Below, piece after piece: positions 48,601 through 59,500 of a stretch of 64,000 nucleotides of DNA. The stretch lies in contig JASDFA010000010.1 of the NCBI GenBank assembly GCA_035772735.1, forward strand, positions 155,746,501 through 155,810,500, in the 5' to 3' direction. Source of the stretch: Datura wrightii (Eukaryota > Streptophyta > Magnoliopsida > Solanales > Solanaceae). The notes under the pieces are model-generated. The model was not told the origin of the DNA and searched no databases. It was given only the letters and a program-made list of their open reading frames with translations. Numbering within the stretch: position 1 is the first letter of the stretch; each line of letters starts with the position of its first letter. The position numbers were made by a program, and so were the translations under genes.

Positions 48601-51600
48601 CTCCTCTTCTTTCAGACTACTGCTGCGATTCTCCTATCCTCTTTTTCTATTTTTTCTCTCTTCTTCTTCTCCTCTCCTCTTTTTTCTATTTTTTCCCTCT
48701 TCTTCTTCCTTTGTTTTTCTCTGCTGCGTGGGCTTTCAAATTGTTGCTCCTTTCTTCTTTCTCTTTTTTCCCTCTGCTTTCTCTGTTTTTCTCTGCAGGA
48801 ACCTAGAAAAAGAATGGAAACAAAAGAGATATTTTTTGTTCTGAATTTCTGATAGATTATTCACCGTTTTGATGTAGCACTGTAGCAAAGAATTTCGGTC
48901 ATATGACTTATGAGGATTATTGCCAATCTAGTTCTAGTATTTATTGTTACTTTTTAATTTAAGAATTGAAAGATTTCTATTTACTTTTTAATTTAAGAAT
49001 TGAATGATTTACTTAATGTGTTATTTCTATTGAGTTCTTTGTTATTTATCTATGCATATTAGCTTCACACTTCTCGCTTCGGTGAAGCGAACCCTCGTCA
49101 CTTTTTTCCGCTTCTCACTCTCCAAAACACTGCCCAGTATACAAGAGGTATCTTCGTTGGGTCTATTTCCATCAGCGACCAACAGGAGCAAGAAGTTTGG
49201 ACATGTTTGGTATTTATCCCATAAATCATCCGGATCTATCCCATATCTCAACAGATTATAGTTTCGAGGATCATCCACTATCAAAAGCAGAGACGGATCC
49301 GGGATTTAAACTCTACGGGTTCAATTTAAAGATTTTTAGTATTAAACCCATTGTATTTTTCAAGTTATGGGTGCATATCTATTATTAATTTCAAGTTTAG
49401 TAATATTTACACATAAATTTATGCCCCACGTCGAAAGTTATGGGTTCAATTGAACCCATACTTATAAGGTTAGATACGCCTCTGATGAAAAGACCAATAT
49501 GTGCAAGTAAACTACGATGTTCCATAGAAACGTGTAGTTGTGAACCCATTGATATGATCTAGGAATTTTGCTGTTTTGACTTCTAGTCCTCGGGAATAGC
49601 GTAGCAATGGAGAATTGTTAATCACAATATATCCATAAAATATAGTTCTTTATAAAACACTATCATCTATGCTATAGGAACTTCGTGGGTACTCCAAAAG
49701 TTGAGCAAAATGAAAAGTAAGCCTAAGCTTTACAAAGTCATTTTCCTTTGCTTCAAAACCTCTCTTGTTCCTCTCCCTCCGAAGAACCCACATCAGAGCT
49801 AGCGGTACAACATTTCATCCCCTAGTTATTCCACTTCTATCCTTACACATCTATTCTGCATCCCCCTCATCCAAAAGAAAAACCTAGAGCGCCAGACACA
49901 TCGATTTTGTATTAGTAAAGTAGCCACAGAATTTACAACACTTTTCCCAAGCACATTCAAACCAGGAGAAAGGGTTAAAACATTAGGGAGAGGGGAGAGA
50001 GGGGTGGGGGTGGGGGGTGGGACTAACCTCTTTACCCATGGATAAATCATTGGCAACTGTGCTTTTTTGCTTCAATAAGCTTCCAGCATTGAAATGGAGC
50101 CCTGTGCTCCTATTACGTGTAAGATTTGATGAAGACCAACCAGTTGGTCGACCTTCTTCACCACCTGCATATAAATGTAGCATACATATATAGCTCCCGG
50201 AGAATAAGACGCTAGCAGATTTATAATTTATTTGGGCAAACTTCTAAAATCAGCTTATTTTGAAAAATATTTTTTTTTTAAAGTGCTCATCAAAAAAATA
50301 CTTTTGGTGAAAAACAGTTTGTGTTTGGCTAACAAATTTAAAGAACACTTTTGAGCAGCAATTAGTGTTTGGCCAAGCTTTTTAGAAGTGTTTCTAAGTG
50401 TAATTTTTGCAAAAGTATTTTTTGGGAGAAACTACCTTTTTTAGCTTTATGAAAAACAGCTTTTGCTACTCCCTAAAAGCACTTATTTTCTCCTATAAGC
50501 TTGGCCAGACACCTCATTTTTTTTAAAATAAGCACTTTTGGCCTCCCAAAAGCTTGGCTAATCAGGCTATTAGAGGTAATGCACTTCCCTGAACAGGACA
50601 GCTGGCATGTCGTCCAAAAATAAATGAGGACTAATTGAAACTGATTTCCATTTTTTTTGGGGTGTGTGTGTGTGTGTGGTGGTGGTTGGGGGGGGGGGGG
50701 GGGGGAGTGGTTGGTGATTGAACATACCTGATTTCTTTTCAACATTAGCAAGACCATGAGGCATCCCTGAACTTGGCCCTGCAGTACTTCCCTGTCCCGA
50801 AATATTCATTCATTTTGATATTTTGAGACCAATGACACAAACTAATCTATTTAAGTCACTTACAAGAACACGAGATGGAATGTTGGCAAGCTGCGATTGC
50901 TGATATTTCAATATGGTCCAGTCAAATACATAATCAAACTGAAACCCTGAAATAGACGGGAAAAGAAAAAGGAAGAAGGGGAAGGAAATGGAAGACATTC
51001 TAAGAACATTGAATTGAGGTACTGGTTGTAATATGTCTGTACAGCTGAAATAGAAAGGCATGGAAAGCAAAAAATGATCATACCTTCGCGAATGAAAAGG
51101 TCACGGAAAATTCTCTTGAGATAAGCGTAATCTGGTTTATCATCAAATCTCAGTGATCGACAGTAATGAAAATATGATGCAAACTCTGCAGGATAGCCCC
51201 GACACAAGGTCTATATAGGAAAATTTGCACTACTATCATTTTAGTGAATAAGAAACTAAATAGCTAGCATATGAAATTTGGTGGAACATAAATTACCTCT
51301 ATTGATGTTGAAACTTTCTTCTCACTGATCTTCTCATATTTCTGTTTCTTAGTGCCTGCTTTCAGCCCCTGCCAAGGGAGACTACATGTTTTTCAAAGCA
51401 TAATGTAAGATTACCATGAAAGAAAAGTAAAGACGCAAATTAAAGAAAATCTAGGGAGAGAGAAATATTTACCTTCCTCTTAAAAAGTACATTAGAACAA
51501 ACCCCAATGATTCCAAATCATCCCTTCGACTTTGTTCTATATGGTTCAAAGGCAACACACAGGCAAGCATGCTTAACAGAGTTAAAAAAATTCATATAAA

Positions 51601-54600
51601 CAATTGGGAACAAATTGATAGAACAAAAGAAAAGCTTACCGATGCCGAGGTGAGTATTCATGCTTGCATATCTAGCAGTTCCTGTCAAATTTTTGTTTTC
51701 TCTGTATCACATTAAAAATAAAACAAATCATACATCTGCGCCCTGGAGGATGATCTCATTGTACGCTAATTCACTAATTAAGAATACAAGCATCCAATGT
51801 AATTAATCATGATTCAACATAAAAATATACTTCTTCACAAGCTTGAAATACAAATGACTAACTTTAATTTACAAAATAAAGAAAAATCTCCAGATTCACT
51901 GTTAAAATTTCTGTGAATTGCACAAGCTCTATAAAATAAAGAGATCACTTGCTCTATGGTAAGCATGAAGGCACTGCATCATTGACGCCATCAATTCTTT
52001 CTATTAGTAACCCTAAGTAGCTTAAGTAAATTCAATGATATGATGAATGAGCAAAAAGAAACAGTTGGGAAAGATCAACAAGATCTGCTTCCATCAGTTA
52101 CTGATATTCTCCCTGTCCTAGTCAAAGGAAACTAGAATGACAGTCCTTTTTCAATGTCATCACCTAACCAAAGGGGCTAGGATATTAAAGCTTTAACTAA
52201 AGAAAAACTTACAAGGATATCAGTTCTTCTCCCTGTCCACAAATTTTTCAGAGTCATTCACGAAGTGCTAAAATATTTCTTGTTTAAACTACCTCATTCC
52301 CATTCAAGTAGTTTGCAGTCAATTTGTGCCTCTTAACTAGCAGTGCCAGACAAACCAAAAAGCAGTTTGATCATATTGAAAGGATAGTTAAGAAATGACT
52401 AGAAGTCAGCAAAGAGAAGGTAAAACATATAAAGTAGAACAGTAAAAAAAGGGGTGGATATGGCAATTCCCGAACAGAGATTATGTAAGTAAAATAAATT
52501 TGCTATTTCATGCATTCTGATACCTTTGTGAAGTCATTAAATAGCTTTGGTGACTTATCTTGCATCCAATACAGAGAAAAATTTGTGTTTCTATTCTTCT
52601 TGTATCATGTTAATTCACAAAGAAAACCCCCAAGAAATAAGGAAGCACCTGTTGTGACACACATTTTGGAACTACATGATCAAAATGCTAGATGATTTTT
52701 TCCAATCTAAGGCTTGGTGTACAGACCTGGTACTTGTGCAGGTGGAAAGTAGCAAGTAACTATAGAATTACTCGAGGTGTGCAAGCTAGCCCGGACACCC
52801 ATCATCAAAAAAACAATTGAGGGGATAGGTCATGGGGGTTTAAAAAAGATGCAAGCTAAAAGAGCTCACTCTTTTTCTATTGCTCTATAGAAAGAGCAAT
52901 CAGATCACCAATAGCTAGGAACACAAAGCTCATATAGGCATCTCATAGGCATGAACACCTTATGTCAAGGACTTTATCTTCTTAAACAAATCAACTATCA
53001 AACCCATAGTGTTTCAAGGGAGCTGACCTATACGGAATATGCTGATGAGTTGATGAGTCTCTGAACTTCTTAGCCAGCCCAAAATCAATAACATAGACCT
53101 ATATCAATCAATCGTGGTTATGAATAACAGATACCATGCCTGCATTAGGTGAAATGAGCAGCAATGTAAGAGCTTTAATCCCAATACCTGATTCGCACGT
53201 CTTCCTAATCCCATAAGAAAGTTGTCAGGTTTTATATCTCGATGAAGAAAAGATTTGGCATGAACAAACTCAACCCGATTAATCTGAAAATTGACAAGGG
53301 TGAGAAGAGGTCTTTAAATTGTTATTGGACTAAATAAGTGCTGCAAAACATCACACGCACCATCTGATCTGCAAGCATGAGAACGGTTTTTAAAGACATC
53401 TTCCTACTGCAGAAGTTGAAGAGATCTTCAAGACTAGGTCCCAATAAATCCATCACAAGGGCATTGTAATCTCCTTCAACTCCAAACCATTTTAAATTGG
53501 GGACTCCAGCTACCAATATAAAAAGAGGATCAAATTAATAAGCATTGAGTAGTGAATGAAGGAATAGAAGGCAACATGAAGATGAGAAATTACTTCCTCC
53601 TTGTAGTATTTTATACAGCTTTGCTTCGTACAGTAGTTGAGGATGCTTTGTTTTCACATTTTCCTGAGAACAAGAAATAAGAAAATCAGCAACTTAATCT
53701 TGCAAATTAAAAAAAATTCTTCTATTACACAATTGAAGGAAAGTTCACAAATGACTGAGCATTTGAACTGCTCAGTATATTGATGTCACGAGTATCAGCA
53801 AGTTACAGGCAAAACTTCAGTTTACAAAATCTAATAGCCATTGAGCTTTATATCAAAAATTCCAGAAAGACAAATGTAAGCAGTGGAACTGTTGCAATTT
53901 CTTCAAAAACCACAGAACTTGCTTAGTTAATGCAAATTCACACTTGAAGTTTCAAGTTGTAGGTTAAGTGACAACGGTGAAGATACCAAACAGAGAAAAG
54001 ATCAGTATTGGTATATGTATAACAAATTTATACATTTCCTCTAACTTGGTCATTATTTCATAAGTTCACAACACAGAAATTACAAAACATCTTGAAACCC
54101 AACGCATTCAACCAAACTGTGATTATAAGACCAAATGATCAAGTGGTCACAACCCTATTGAGTGTGAGGGCATTTTTTATCTATAAACCTAAGCAATCAA
54201 GAGGGGGCACAAGGTTATTTGCTTAATTATGTCTTCAACATACAGGGGGTTTATAATGGTTTTGGGTCACTCCACTTATTATCGTAAGTTTACTGTTCCA
54301 TGCTCAGATTAACATGGTATTAGAACAAGCAAAGATCCTGAATCTGAATGTTACTATGACCTTCATCAAAAGAGATTTACAAGTGCTTCGCCATGGAAAA
54401 GGAACACGCTTGCACCGGAGAGGGCGTGGTGTGTTCTCTAAAGATTAAGCTTAATCCTCTCCCCCCTTCCCCCAAAAATTAATTAGCAACTAAACACAAG
54501 GAACCCCCACCCACATAACTGTGCTTTAATTGCTAACCAAAACCATCCATCATCAAAGGACTAATTCTCAAGTTTTGTCATAGCAAACCATATGGTTTTG

Positions 54601-54894
54601 GTAATTAAAAAACAGAAGTATACTTTAGTAACAAGTTTGGACTATAAGTTGGGAAGGAAAAAGGGGAACAGAATTTCAACTTACCAGCTTAATGGCAACC
54701 TCTTCATTAGTTTGAACATTAGCACCTGAAGAGCATATAAACAAATCACCAATTAAATTAACCTAAAAGAAAATAAAACCTGAAAAGAAAGAAAGAAAAA
54801 CACGAAGGGTTCATATACCGAGGTAGATCTCCCCAAAAGAACCGCTACCGATTTTCCGGCCAAGCCGGAACTTATTACCAACACGAGGCTCCAT
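45619..54894 (-). CDS. Casein kinase 1-like protein (14 exons)
   Basis: Minus-strand exons: 54894-54819, 54725-54685, 53663-53594, 53509-53361, 53283-53188, 53098-53028, 51701-51640, 51536-51473, 51381-51297, 51210-51084, 50946-50864, 50791-50728, 50164-50028 and 45894-45619. Together 1401 nt, 466 residues; all junctions are in phase with GT-AG signals. A CK1-type Ser/Thr kinase starts MEPRVGNKFRLGRKIGSGSF and contains VAIKLE, LLGPSLEDLFNFC, HRDIKPDNFL (126 on), DFG (149-151), TGTARYASMNTHLGI (a CK1 hallmark in place of APE) and SRRDDLESLG. After about residue 300 a basic, Ser-rich tail follows, ending VKGIEGLSFR. It belongs to the plant CKL family; members act in hormone, light and cytoskeletal signalling, but the exact orthologue is not determinable here. 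The last intron (45895-50027) is 4.1 kb and filled with repeats. No coding damage seen. Confidence 0.95.
46380..47285. repeat. GC-richer repeat with 'cctcgcgaagcgaagct' units, in the casein kinase intron
   Basis: Units with core GGCCT(T/C)GCGAAGCGAAGC start at 46491 and 46538 (47-bp spacing). Related words recur at 47070-47100 (GCTTGCCTCGCGAGCCC), 47150-47165 and 47212-47235. The repeat is split by a hAT-like element at 46580-47056. Class unknown. Confidence 0.55.
46580..47056. mobile_element. hAT-like nonautonomous element
   Basis: Left part GGGATGGGCGGACTTATG; right end, inverted, AGGCGAATCTAGA. Both resemble the GGCGGATC-type ends of the MITE at 49288. The candidate 8-bp duplications CCTCGCTA (46572-46579) and TCTAGCTA (47057-47064) match at 6 of 8 positions. 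Inside, TAGCGTCAATGG and AGTTCGAACCC resemble Pol III A and B boxes. Confidence 0.5.
47285..48190 (+). repeat. LTR-like or retrotransposon leader-like sequence
   Basis: A TATA-like CTATAAAATGG near 47349 is followed by about 800 bases of moderate GC with no coding. Near the end, GTCCCTGTGGGTTCGACAAC resembles the motif that precedes the coding part of some Athila-type retrotransposons. No second LTR and no primer-binding site assigned. Confidence 0.35.
48315..49132. mobile_element. Nonautonomous hAT-type element with perfect 8-bp TSD
   Basis: 818 bp flanked by identical CCCAGTAT at 48307-48314 and 49133-49140. Ends are CAGTGTTGTT (left) and, inverted, CAGTGTTTTG (right). Both subterminal regions are packed with AAGCG/GCGCT words: AAAAGCGCTAAAGCGCACGC at the left and CTTCTCGCTTCGGTGAAGCG at the right. 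The interior is a CT-rich tract (48540-48800) followed by AT-rich DNA. No transposase. It lies in the last intron of the casein kinase gene. Confidence 0.85.
49288..49484. mobile_element. Short hAT-type MITE with near-perfect 8-bp TSD
   Basis: 197 bp, flanked by ATCAAAAG (49280-49287) and ATGAAAAG (49485-49492), 7 of 8 identical. Ends are CAGAGACGGATCC and, inverted, CAGAGGCGTATCT. Contains the Solanaceae repeat words GGGATTTAAACTCTACGGGT and TATGGGTTCAATTGAACCCA, the latter partly palindromic. In the casein kinase intron. Confidence 0.8.
50230..50575. mobile_element. Solanaceae MITE with GCTTGGCCA words
   Basis: Runs from CAAACTTCTAAAATCAGCTT to AAGCTTGGCTAATCAGGCTA. 'tgtttggc', 'gcttggcca' and 'aaaagcactt' words are repeated in both orientations. 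It is longer than but related to the unit at 18560-18795. In intron 12 of the casein kinase gene. Confidence 0.55.
50658..50707. repeat. (GT)n followed by poly(G)
   Basis: GGGGTGTGTGTGTGTGTG, then GGTGGTGGTT, then about 18 G. A long G run is rare in this AT-rich genome and prone to sequencing or assembly error. It lies just inside the casein kinase intron, about 20 bases from an exon edge at 50728. Confidence 0.9.
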
Positions 54895-56545
54895 TGGAGA
54901 TTAATAACTAAAAACCTTGACCCCCAAAAAATTAATCCAAAAAAAAAAAAAACAGCAAGATTTCAGCTTTTTGAATTATTGTTTTTTGGGTTTTTGTCCT
55001 TCATGAGGTTGGCCTCAAGAAGGAGAAAATGAAGCCTAGCATCAGCAAGTTTACATCAGGGATTCAAACTATATGCTTGTCATCCATCCCATTTTTGAAT
55101 TAGCCGTGATTCTATCTCTTTACCCCATTTTCATTATATACGTTTTTTTGTCTCTGTCTTTTTGCTTTGGTAATATCTTCTGGTCTCCCAACAATCCGAT
55201 AATACGACGTCGTACCTAGTCTTGCGAGATCTAAGGGTCTGCTATACCTTTTTAAGACTTGATAGATATTTCAGTGAGAATTCTTTGGAAGCTTGTCAGA
55301 GGGAACTGAAGATACAGTGTATTTCATAGTCCGCCCATACGTATTTCTATGAGAAACTTCCAAAATCATTGGACTTGGTCAGAAAAATGTAAATACATGT
55401 TACCGTCATGGCCCTTTTTTAAATATAATATTATATATAATGACGACAGTACTTAGTTCTATCAAAAATAGTTTTTGCACCTCATGAGATATGATAAAAT
55501 TTGTGTAAACTTTACTTCTCTCCTAGAATTTCATCTGATAGTTGATTGTAGTAGCAATCGGGATATCTGATGTCTCTAATAAATTAGATTTCAAATGACC
55601 ATACTCTTGGATGTGTGATGGACACTTTTACTCACTTTTTATTTCGGAAGCTCATCTTTGAATTTTACTCTTTTTAAAAATAAATAAATAAATAAAATAA
55701 ATTTTGATTATGGTTTTTTCGTGCATGAGGGAAAAAAAAAGTTACTAGTATGGAGACTATAGTTAGGTCCAACCTAAAATAGTAGTCTTGCCTTATTGTA
55801 CTACACAATGGCACTGTAAGATTTCAGCAGAATCTTAGAGCAATGTAAAGTTATCTCTGTGTGATTTATAAATTACGAATTCAAGTTGTGAAAGCAGCTG
55901 CTAATACTTGCATTAGGCTAAATTGCCTACATCACACTCTTGGGGTGTGACCCCTACTAACGCAGAATACTTTGTGCAGTTATCGGACTATTTCGTTTTT
56001 AAAAAAAAAAAAAACGTACGGTCCGCTTAGTCAATGAGGTAAGCTCAACTACTTATCTAAGATATAGGTTAGGAGGTGATTGATTATATTATTATATATA
56101 CACTATGTTTGGTCGACCTAAAAAAGAAGAAACATTATTGTTATGATCACAATAATTAAGAAAACAAGAATAAGGTTGGTCCAACTATAAAAGAAGCAAT
56201 GAGATATGATCTGAATATAGTATCTTCAAGGGGTGTCAATATCCATAAGTTGTGTGAAGAAGAGTATATACAAAGCAAACAGTTTGAGAACAATAAAAGA
56301 CTATGTATTGGCTACTTTCCCAAGCTGTACGTGAATCATATGAGTATTGTACGATACAGTGTGCACACTAATTTGGAACAAACGAATGGACCTATACTAG
56401 ACAAATAATTTTACAAATCAAGTCAAAAAAAAAAAAAAAAAAAGGGCCAGCAAAAGAATTGCAAATGGCGAAAACCCTACATTCTTTTGTGATTAAAAAG
56501 GGAGAGAATCCCAAAAGAAGAAGAAAAAAAATCAGTAATCCACAG
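54895..56545. other. Casein kinase 5' UTR/promoter and intergenic region to the flippase 3' end
   Basis: Both neighbours are on the minus strand. On that strand TATATAATGA at about 55141-55131 is a plausible TATA box, about 240 bases before the ATG at 54894. The remainder holds A-rich homopolymers (56000-56015 and 56425-56443), the last probably near the flippase 3' UTR end. A 69-codon frame at 56199-56408 is not supported. Confidence 0.4.
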
Positions 56546-59500
56546 CTATGATTGTGTTAACTCAATTTGAGGACCCATTGAGGAGTACTTCTTCTGCAGC
56601 CTCCCTCTCAACTGCCTAATTTTTGCATCTACTCTGGCTGTGAACCCGATGTTGGTCCTCTGCCTTGCTTTAGACCGCTCTCTCTTCCACATATGATGAT
56701 CTTCAACGTCTTTCTTATAATATTTGATTTCTTGAATAATGTGATGATCCATCGGATTGAATGACCTTTGGAAAGATATGTGCGCAAGGTAGGGCAGATT
56801 GCAGACAATAGTTACTAAAAGGGTGGTACACCAGTAAACTGGAGCAGGAGCTAGAGCTTCCACCAGGATTCTAAAGGCATATTTAGAATAATCTGGCGCT
56901 ATCATACCATAGATCAAAAGAAACAGGTACCAGCTAGCAATACTTCCCCAGATGAAAAAATGTTGTATCCATGTGAAATGACTCATTGTGAGTGCAATCT
57001 GGCAGTTGACGGCCCAGACAATGCAGGTGAACATTGTAGTACCCACAGCAGTCAGGTCAGCAGTCTGGCCTCCAGCACGGAAAGCTTGATCATAGAAGAT
57101 GATGATGTTGAGGAAGAAAACAATGAGAGAGGTGTAGACACCATTGCCAAGCCAACCAAATATTCTATACCAGTCAAAGAACAAGTTTTTGGGCCCTTGC
57201 TGGTACAGTGCTGGAAACTGCATATGGCATTACAGTTTAAATTACTTTCAGTGAAGGTTACTCTGCAAATCCATCTTTTAGGAACTCTGAGAAAAAAGGT
57301 ATTGAGTAGACTCACCTGTAAGCAAACTTCAGAAGACACATCCTGCTCAAATACTCCAAGCGCAATCACGGGCAGTGAGGTAAGAATCACATTGAACAGA
57401 ATCATGTATGAATCATCATAGACAGACTGGCCCGAAAAGCCCGCAAAAGCCTCAAAGTAAAAGAGTGTGAGGCCAAAAGCTATATTTTTGTAGAAGAAAT
57501 AGCATATCTGCATGCAGATAACACAGCAAGTTAGATGATACATGACAAGCATCCATGAACAGAAACATGATCATTTCTATCATAAAATGAAACAGATTGA
57601 GAGGAATTACCATCTGAGCAATTCGTTTGTAGCACCAATGCCCATGTACCACGAGAAGTCTCTCCAAGAACCGAAACTGTGCAATAGCAAAGTCACTAGC
57701 CATCACAGCCTGCAAGAAGCTAATAATCAAGTAAGCCGACTTACAGCCTCCAAGAGCAAAATTTGCTTGCAGAGAGGGAAGTAGCCTTGTTTTATTCCTC
57801 AATCATTATACTCTGCCATGCCAAACTTTAAAAGCGGTTCCAGTTTATGTATAAAAACTGGAAAGAAAATATGAGTTGTTAAGTGATCCTTTTACTTAGC
57901 AGCAAACCCCTACTTGAGGCAAATATGAGTTGTTAAGTGATCCTTTTACTTAGCAGCAAACCCCTACTTGAGGCAATGGATTTAGACAAAACATAACTTC
58001 CTAAGGGATAACCTTCATTTTTTTGGTTAACTTCTATAAGCAGCAGTCTACTTAGGCAAATGGATTTTTGATCATCTTTCCCAAGTAGGAAAGATTCTCC
58101 AGCCCAGCTAGGTGATATCTCTGCGGGAGATAAGTATTCAGTAGAATAAAATATAAAAATTATCTCATAAATGCACTCAATCACCACAATCTTGTTCCCT
58201 CCCCTTCTCCCATGCCAGCAATTGCATTCAGTAATTCTTTTCTGCTCTTCTCTAATGCAAGAAAGATGGAAAAAGAAAGGTCTAGGGAAGAGGAAATATA
58301 AGTTATTCTCTCTCTCTCCTTCTCCAATAGAAATAGGAGAAAGGAAAAAAATCACCCGGACATAGTGCATGCACCAAACATGTTAGTTTACCATGGTTAA
58401 GTGATAAATACGTAAACATACATATCAACTAATCAAGATTAATTGATGAACCTATACAAAAGACATACAACACACACTTATTGCTACGGTGCATGCACTG
58501 CGTGAGGGTAAGTATTTTCCATAGAGGAAACTAGAAAGATTATTTTAAGACGGTGTGTGCTGAACTCGGTCCCATTTACTCAAAAACACAAAGAAGCAAT
58601 TTGCTGAGTATCTGGTCAACTATTTTTCTTGTTGATAAGGGTGATGTCCATGCCAGCGCTAAATAGTTTATCAACTTTGATAAGATGGATTGGACATTGG
58701 AGAGACTAGCCAAGAAACAGTCTGCAAATCACATTTCAATGTCCTCAAACTTTTGAAAGCATTTGAAACTTGATATTAAATTGGTATATGTCAGATCATA
58801 TTGGCAAGAAATTTAAACGAGTAAAAGGTTCTGGAAACCTGTTTTTATACAAATCAATGGGAAGAGTAGCGGTTTCCCCATCTCTAGAAAAATCAGTTTT
58901 GGCTAATTTATTAGGTCTGTGGTTTTGTTGCTCCTTAGATTTTAAGTGACCCCATGAAATTATCAAACAGTCAGCTATAAGTCCTAGTCACATATACAAA
59001 TTCCATAAAAAATGAATACAGATGCATTATAGTCCCAAGTTAAGAAAAAAAATTGTAAAAATGAACAAAATTGCCACAAGGGAGTTGAATCTGGTTATCT
59101 TGGGTTCCCCGTATCTAAAGGTTGTTGTTTCAAGTCAGTCTGTGCACTCTAATGTATGTGTGTTGCACCCCTTTGATAGTATTTCTGTAACATTTTGATG
59201 CAGTATTGAAAAAATCAATGTTCTAAGGAAAATGTAAAAATTCTTTTAGTATATTAAGAACACCAAAATACTAGGCAGATGTATCACCAACCTGCATTCC
59301 TTCTGCACCGCTAATCCCAACTCCAATGTCTGCTTCTTGGATCATCCCAACATCATTTGCACCATCACCAATTGCTAATGTGGTTTTTCCAGTTCCTTCC
59401 TTTACTAACCTAGTAACCTGCAACCAAATTGCATACAAATTAATGTAAATATGACCAGTTTCATGGATGAACAGTTGGGTTAGAATTGAAAAGGTTAATA

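Noticed and set aside
57933..58370. 145-codon minus-strand frame in the flippase gene
   Set aside because: Entirely intronic between exons ending at 59292 and starting at 57709; includes part of the 54-bp duplication, and the spliced model closes without it.
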